Below are positions 43,771 through 47,253 of a stretch of DNA of 47,253 bases, in pieces (within the stretch, counting starts at the first letter, position 1; each line of letters starts with the position of its first letter). The notes below the pieces were generated by a model, which saw only the letters and a list, made by a program, of their open reading frames with translations, was not told where the DNA came from and made no database searches. The stretch lies in contig CAKZUQ010000021.1 in the NCBI GenBank assembly GCA_937923325.1, positions 1 through 47,253 of the forward strand, read 5' to 3'. The translations under genes were made by a program, and so were the position numbers. This stretch comes from an uncultured Bacteriovoracaceae bacterium. Lineage in GTDB: Bacteria; Bdellovibrionota; Bacteriovoracia; Bacteriovoracales; Bacteriovoracaceae.

Positions 43771-44550
43771 TTATTCTTCCAGTTTTAATTCAATATCTTT
43801 TTCATACTTTTCAAGAATTTCTTTTTCAAGGCTAACGTCTTTAACTTCACCTGCTTCTTTCTTAGCTCCCTTACTTCCTTCAGCTACTGCATTTGCGAAG
43901 TACTCAGAGAACATTGTGATTGATTTAATTGCATCATCATTTCCAGGAACGATAAAATCAACACCTTCAGGATCACAGTTAGTATCAACAACTGCTACCA
44001 CAGGAATACCTAATAAGTTAGCTTCTTTAACTGCAATTCTTTCGTTGTTAGGATCAACAACAAATAAAGCACCAGGAAGCTTTCTCATGTTCTTGATACC
44101 ACCTAAGTTTTTCTCTAACTTAGCCATATCCTTATCAACTTTTGATTGTTCTTTTTTCTTTAATAATTTGAAGTCACCAGTCTCTTTCATTTTTTCAACT
44201 TTTCTAAGTTTATCAATTGATTGAGCAATAGTTTTATAGTTAGTAAGCATTCCACCTAACCATCTGTTTGTAACATGGAAAGCACCACATTCTTCAGCTC
44301 TAGTTCTTACAACTTCTGAAGCTTGTCTTTTTGTTCCAACGAAAAGTACTGATTTACCAGAAGAAGCTGTCTTCTTGATAAAGTCATAAGCTTTTTGTGC
44401 CATTGGTACTGTTTGTTGTAGATCGATGATGTAAATCCCGTTTCTTTCACCATAAACATATGGTTTCATTTTTGGGTTCCACTTGTGAGTTTGGTGACCG
44501 AAATGTGCACCAGCTTCTAGCATTTCTTTTAAGTTTAATTCTTTAGCCAT
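43771..44550 (-). CDS. rpsB: Ribosomal protein S2
   Basis: S2 is a small-subunit protein added late in assembly. The 259-aa protein has the typical MLEAGAHFGHQTHKWNPKM, IIDLQQT, NRWLGGMLTNYKTI, and PVVAVVDTNCDPEGVDFIVPGNDDA blocks and an acidic C-terminal tail. AAGGAGA precedes the ATG. The 5' leader (44551-44626) can form a structure that reaches this Shine-Dalgarno, in keeping with S2 autoregulation known in other bacteria. Confidence 0.98.
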   Translation of the reverse strand: MAKELNLKEMLEAGAHFGHQTHKWNPKMKPYVYGERNGIYIIDLQQTVPMAQKAYDFIKKTASSGKSVLFVGTKRQASEVVRTRAEECGAFHVTNRWLGGMLTNYKTIAQSIDKLRKVEKMKETGDFKLLKKKEQSKVDKDMAKLEKNLGGIKNMRKLPGALFVVDPNNERIAVKEANLLGIPVVAVVDTNCDPEGVDFIVPGNDDAIKSITMFSEYFANAVAEGSKGAKKEAGEVKDVSLEKEILEKYEKDIELKLEE

Positions 44551-44626
44551 GAATGTCTCCTTGGTTGGTTAAATCGAATCGCTTGAGACTACAAGGTATT
44601 TGTAGACCATCCAAATCAAGCGATTA
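44551..44626 (-). promoter_or_regulatory. Structured rpsB leader, candidate S2 autoregulatory element
   Basis: In the minus-strand RNA, AAUCGCUUGA pairs perfectly with UCAAGCGAUU (44616-44625 with 44577-44586). Inside, CUACAA pairs with UUGUAG (44600-44605 with 44589-44594). The internal strand UUGGAUGGU can pair (8 of 9 positions, one A-A mismatch) with ACCAACCAA directly upstream of the AAGGAGA Shine-Dalgarno, giving a pseudoknot that would hide the ribosome site. This arrangement is like published rpsB leaders; similarity at sequence level was not checked. Confidence 0.65.
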
Positions 44627-44659
44627 TCGTTATTAATAGCTATATTTTTTACTAAGGGT

Positions 44660-44688
44660 TTAATAGCATAATGGTGCTATAACGGCAA
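44660..44688 (-). promoter_or_regulatory. Candidate sigma-70-type promoter of rpsB
   Basis: On the minus strand TTGCCG (44683-44688) and TATTAA (44660-44665) are 17 nt apart, each matching the consensus at 4 of 6 positions. The implied start lies about 30 nt before the structured leader. Confidence 0.4.
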
Positions 44689-44726
44689 GAGAGAAGATTA
44701 TGAATATTCAAAAATCTAGAGGAAAT

Positions 44727-47078
44727 TTACTCCCCTCTACCTATAACTTTTCTTGGTTTCGAGCCTTGAGCTGGACCAACAATTCCATTTTTTTCTAATT
44801 CATCTATTATGTTTGCAGCCCTATTGTATCCGACGCGTAGAGCTCTTTGTAACATTGAAGCAGAAGCCGATCCCTTTTGCATAACCAGCTCAATTGCTTC
44901 ATTATACACTGGGTCATCACTAGTTCCAGACACAAAACTTACTTTGACATCTCCATTATAAGCGTCTGCACCTTCTTCTTCACCACCATTTTCAAGGAAA
45001 TTCAAAGCTGATTGATTAAAAACAGGTTCAATCTCAGCAAGTTTATCAACCAACCCCTCTATCTCTTCTTCTTCTATATACGCAGAGTGAAGTCTAAATA
45101 AATCTACACCATGCTTATAAAGCATATCTCCGCGCTTTAACAGCTTTTCTGCACCTTGTTGTTCAAGGATTGTTCTTGAATCAATACCAGTTGTCACTGT
45201 AAAAGCAACTCTTGTTGGAAAGTTTGCCTTGATCGTACCTGTTATTACATCTGTTGATGGTCTTTGCGTAGCAACAACTAAATGAATACCTGCAGCCCTT
45301 GCCTTAGCAGCAATTCTATTTACATTTGTTTCGATGTCACGGCCGTCTTTTGTTAAAATCAGGTCAGCAAATTCATCTATTATGCAAACGATATAGGGTA
45401 ACTCATAACCCTCATCTGATTGATCTTCATAATATTTATTTATTTTTTGAAGCTCATCAGGCCCTGCTTTTTTTACTTTTGTATTAAAACCATCAATATT
45501 TCTGACTCCCATATTCTTTAAAATCGAATAACGTCTTTCCATTTCCTGCACTAACCACAGCATCGCAACAGAAGCAATCTTAGCATCAGTAACAACAGGC
45601 ATAAGTAAGTGAGGAAGCCTTTCGTAGGTAGCAAGCTCTAGTTGCTTTGGATCAATTAATAGAAGTTTTAAGTTTCTAGGTGCCAATTTAACAATTAGTG
45701 AAACCAGCATTGTATTAATAAAAACAGACTTACCAGCTCCTGTAGCACCAGCAACTAACATATGTGGCATAGCAGCCAAGTCAACAAATTTCACTTCACC
45801 AAATGCATCTTTCCCCATGGCCACCGGCAGTCTATGTTGAATTTTATTAAACTCTTTAGTTTTTAAAACATCATCTAAATATATGATTTCTCTTGGATTT
45901 CTTGGGACCTCAATACCAATTGTAGACCTACCTCTTAGTGGATACACTATTCGTATCGGAACACCATTTAACGCCAAACCAATATCATCACTAAGGCCTA
46001 ATACTTTTGAAAGCTTTACACCCTCTCCAAGCTCCATTTCAAATGTATCTACAACTGGGCCTTTTAAAACATTTATAATCTTCGCTGTAATTTTAAATTC
46101 TTGAAGCTTATCCTCAATTGCAGTCATGATCTCAGAGAAATATTGTGAGTCTTCACTTTTATTACTTATAATTTTATTTTCAATGTTTATGCAATTAACA
46201 AGGTCCGAACTTTTAAAGAACGGCTTACTCGGTGGAACTCTTCTACCTTTAATTTCAACATTTTCACTTAACTCAGCTTCTGGCTTTGAATGAGGCAAAA
46301 TTTCATTATTGTTATCAATCAGCTCTTCATCAATTTCATTATTAGTTACTGCATGATCAATGATAGGAGTACTGACAATAGGAGTAATCTCTTCAACTTT
46401 ATGAGAATCATTTGAGTTTGAATCTGAAGGTTTAACAATACCTTTAACCTGTTTTAATTTATTAGATCCATCCTTAATAAAATCTATAGCTTTTTTTTGC
46501 ATATCAAGTTTCTTCATAGGAACCGACTTTAATTGTTTATTTTTAATTTTATTAAATACTAAACCGATTTTTTTCCATAATTGATTGCCTAAATTTTCAG
46601 CATGAAACTGCAATGTTCTCAATGTGGATATAAACGAACCCTGTAGACATAAAACAAATATAAGTATTCCGAAAATAAGACTACCAAAAAAAGAAGTGTA
46701 AGTAGAAACTATATCATTACTTATATAAATTAATCCTTTTCCAACTAATTCAGGAAAGACTAATAAAGAAAAAGTATAAAAAAATGAAGTTAATACTATA
46801 GGAATAAATATGTCTGTACTCGATTCTCTTTTTGAAATTAAAAATGAATAAATAAAAGAGAAACATAAAAAGGGTAAGATTATCCAAGGTCCTAAATAAT
46901 AAGAAATATAAGAAATAAAAGATGATAGATAGTAAGTAAAAAAATTAATTGAATTTGAATCACTCTGTATTTGAAATGAATTATCTGGAATATGTGTACC
47001 AAAGTAATAATATAAAATATTAATTGAAGAGAGGATGAATAATAGTAAAAGTTGGTATCTATTTAATTTTCTTATCAT
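44727..47078 (-). CDS. ftsK: DNA translocase FtsK
   Basis: FtsK pumps DNA at the division septum and helps resolve chromosome dimers. The 783-aa protein has four or so N-terminal membrane segments (about 8-150), a charged linker (160-300), and the motor with Walker A GATGAGKS (444-451), Walker B VCIIDEFADL, and GIHLVVATQRPSTDVITG. The winged-helix gamma domain is at the C-terminus (KGSASASMLQRALRVGYNRAANIIDELEKNGIVG pattern), which reads KOPS-type DNA sites. The linker is short compared with E. coli FtsK. It lies just downstream of an rRNA operon terminator and upstream of rpsB, all on the same strand. Confidence 0.96.
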   Translation of the reverse strand: MIRKLNRYQLLLLFILSSINILYYYFGTHIPDNSFQIQSDSNSINFFTYYLSSFISYISYYLGPWIILPFLCFSFIYSFLISKRESSTDIFIPIVLTSFFYTFSLLVFPELVGKGLIYISNDIVSTYTSFFGSLIFGILIFVLCLQGSFISTLRTLQFHAENLGNQLWKKIGLVFNKIKNKQLKSVPMKKLDMQKKAIDFIKDGSNKLKQVKGIVKPSDSNSNDSHKVEEITPIVSTPIIDHAVTNNEIDEELIDNNNEILPHSKPEAELSENVEIKGRRVPPSKPFFKSSDLVNCINIENKIISNKSEDSQYFSEIMTAIEDKLQEFKITAKIINVLKGPVVDTFEMELGEGVKLSKVLGLSDDIGLALNGVPIRIVYPLRGRSTIGIEVPRNPREIIYLDDVLKTKEFNKIQHRLPVAMGKDAFGEVKFVDLAAMPHMLVAGATGAGKSVFINTMLVSLIVKLAPRNLKLLLIDPKQLELATYERLPHLLMPVVTDAKIASVAMLWLVQEMERRYSILKNMGVRNIDGFNTKVKKAGPDELQKINKYYEDQSDEGYELPYIVCIIDEFADLILTKDGRDIETNVNRIAAKARAAGIHLVVATQRPSTDVITGTIKANFPTRVAFTVTTGIDSRTILEQQGAEKLLKRGDMLYKHGVDLFRLHSAYIEEEEIEGLVDKLAEIEPVFNQSALNFLENGGEEEGADAYNGDVKVSFVSGTSDDPVYNEAIELVMQKGSASASMLQRALRVGYNRAANIIDELEKNGIVGPAQGSKPRKVIGRGE

Positions 47079-47122
47079 TTATTAATAATAATGAACTGCT
47101 GAAGCATTGGCAAAAAAAAGAC

Positions 47123-47152
47123 AAAAAAAAAGCCTCTTCGTATGAAGAGGCT
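47123..47152 (-). terminator. Rho-independent terminator of the rRNA operon
   Basis: AGCCTCTTC (47131-47139) and GAAGAGGCT (47144-47152) form a perfect 9-bp stem with loop GTAT. On the minus strand it is followed by an eight-base T run after the stem. It lies about 30 nt past the 5S rRNA 3' end and upstream of ftsK. Confidence 0.92.
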
Positions 47153-47181
47153 TTAAATATATCATTATCAAAAAAGATAAT

Positions 47182-47253
47182 AATGGGTGCATCTTGCTAT
47201 TCTCACACACAGTCGCCCATGCACTACCTTCGCCGCAACAGGACTTAACTTCT
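47182..47253 (-). rRNA. rrf: 5S rRNA, 3' part (5' end outside window)
   Basis: The minus-strand sequence reads AGAAGTTAAG, then GCGGCGAAGGTAGTGCATGG, then TGTGTGAGAATAGCAAGATG. This matches the 3' half of 5S rRNA (compare GCGCCGATGGTAGTG and GAGAGTAG in E. coli). The 3' end is set at about 47182 from the distance after GAGAATAG. The gene runs off the right edge, so a 23S gene is expected beyond it. Confidence 0.9.

Noticed and set aside
47164..47181. ATTATC/GATAAT hairpin as the rRNA operon terminator
   Set aside because: The stem is all A-T apart from one pair and lies directly at the 5S 3' end. The GC-richer hairpin at 47131-47152, followed by a T run, is the far better terminator.

Overview
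The window is AT-rich (about one third G+C by eye) chromosomal DNA from a Gram-negative bacterium. An outer membrane is implied by a TonB-dependent receptor, a TonB-like protein, an RseP site-2 protease and several signal peptides or lipoboxes. The mix of RNase Y, a membrane-anchored FtsY, leucine dehydrogenase and many large secreted proteins of unknown family suggests the Bdellovibrionota (Bacteriovorax/Halobacteriovorax type). That placement is inference from gene content, not proof.

Layout. (1) 2-4609: the 3' end of a giant Ig-repeat surface protein ending in a LamG-like domain, open at the left edge; then a secreted S1 protease (minus). (2) 5.8-9.3 kb: leucine dehydrogenase, a divergent [2Fe-2S] ferredoxin, a CorC/HlyC-type CBS membrane protein and a MutT-like Nudix enzyme that overlaps a 1135-aa secreted protein of unknown function. 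(3) 13-18 kb, all minus: Nudix (NudL-like), ftsY, zapA, fau, rny and a short-chain dehydrogenase, apparently one transcription unit. (4) 18-24.4 kb: an epmA-like gene, a secreted unknown, a small coiled-coil protein with a TetR regulator, a translationally coupled FMO plus epimerase pair, and a thioredoxin-like lipoprotein. (5) 24.4-27.3 kb: a radical SAM protein and rimO, convergent. (6) 27.5-33 kb, minus: nadC, nadB, a TonB-like protein, a TonB-dependent receptor and a small secreted protein, in tight operon spacing. This is the most unusual arrangement in the window. (7) 33-34.2 kb: a shortened ComEC-like membrane protein whose 3' end overlaps the tig terminator. (8) 34.2-44.6 kb, minus: rpsB, tsf, (terminator), pyrH, frr, uppS, cdsA, rseP, tsaB, a Psd-like gene, pssA, truA and then tig; this is the classical translation and envelope-lipid block. 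(9) ftsK, then a strong terminator and the 3' part of a 5S rRNA running off the right edge, so an rRNA operon ends here on the minus strand.

The main points of interest are the nad-TonB-receptor operon; a Psd-like protein that lacks all three catalytic-triad residues; an rpsB leader able to form a pseudoknot-like pairing next to the Shine-Dalgarno; an SDR with the catalytic Lys replaced by Glu; and palindromes at the FMO promoter region and at the receptor start codon.

There is no gene-free stretch longer than 300 bases. The longest gaps are 12702-12970 (holding a nested AT-rich palindrome), 8686-8899 (nothing recognised) and 23012-23189 (two palindromes). No CRISPR array, insertion sequence, tRNA or prophage was seen.
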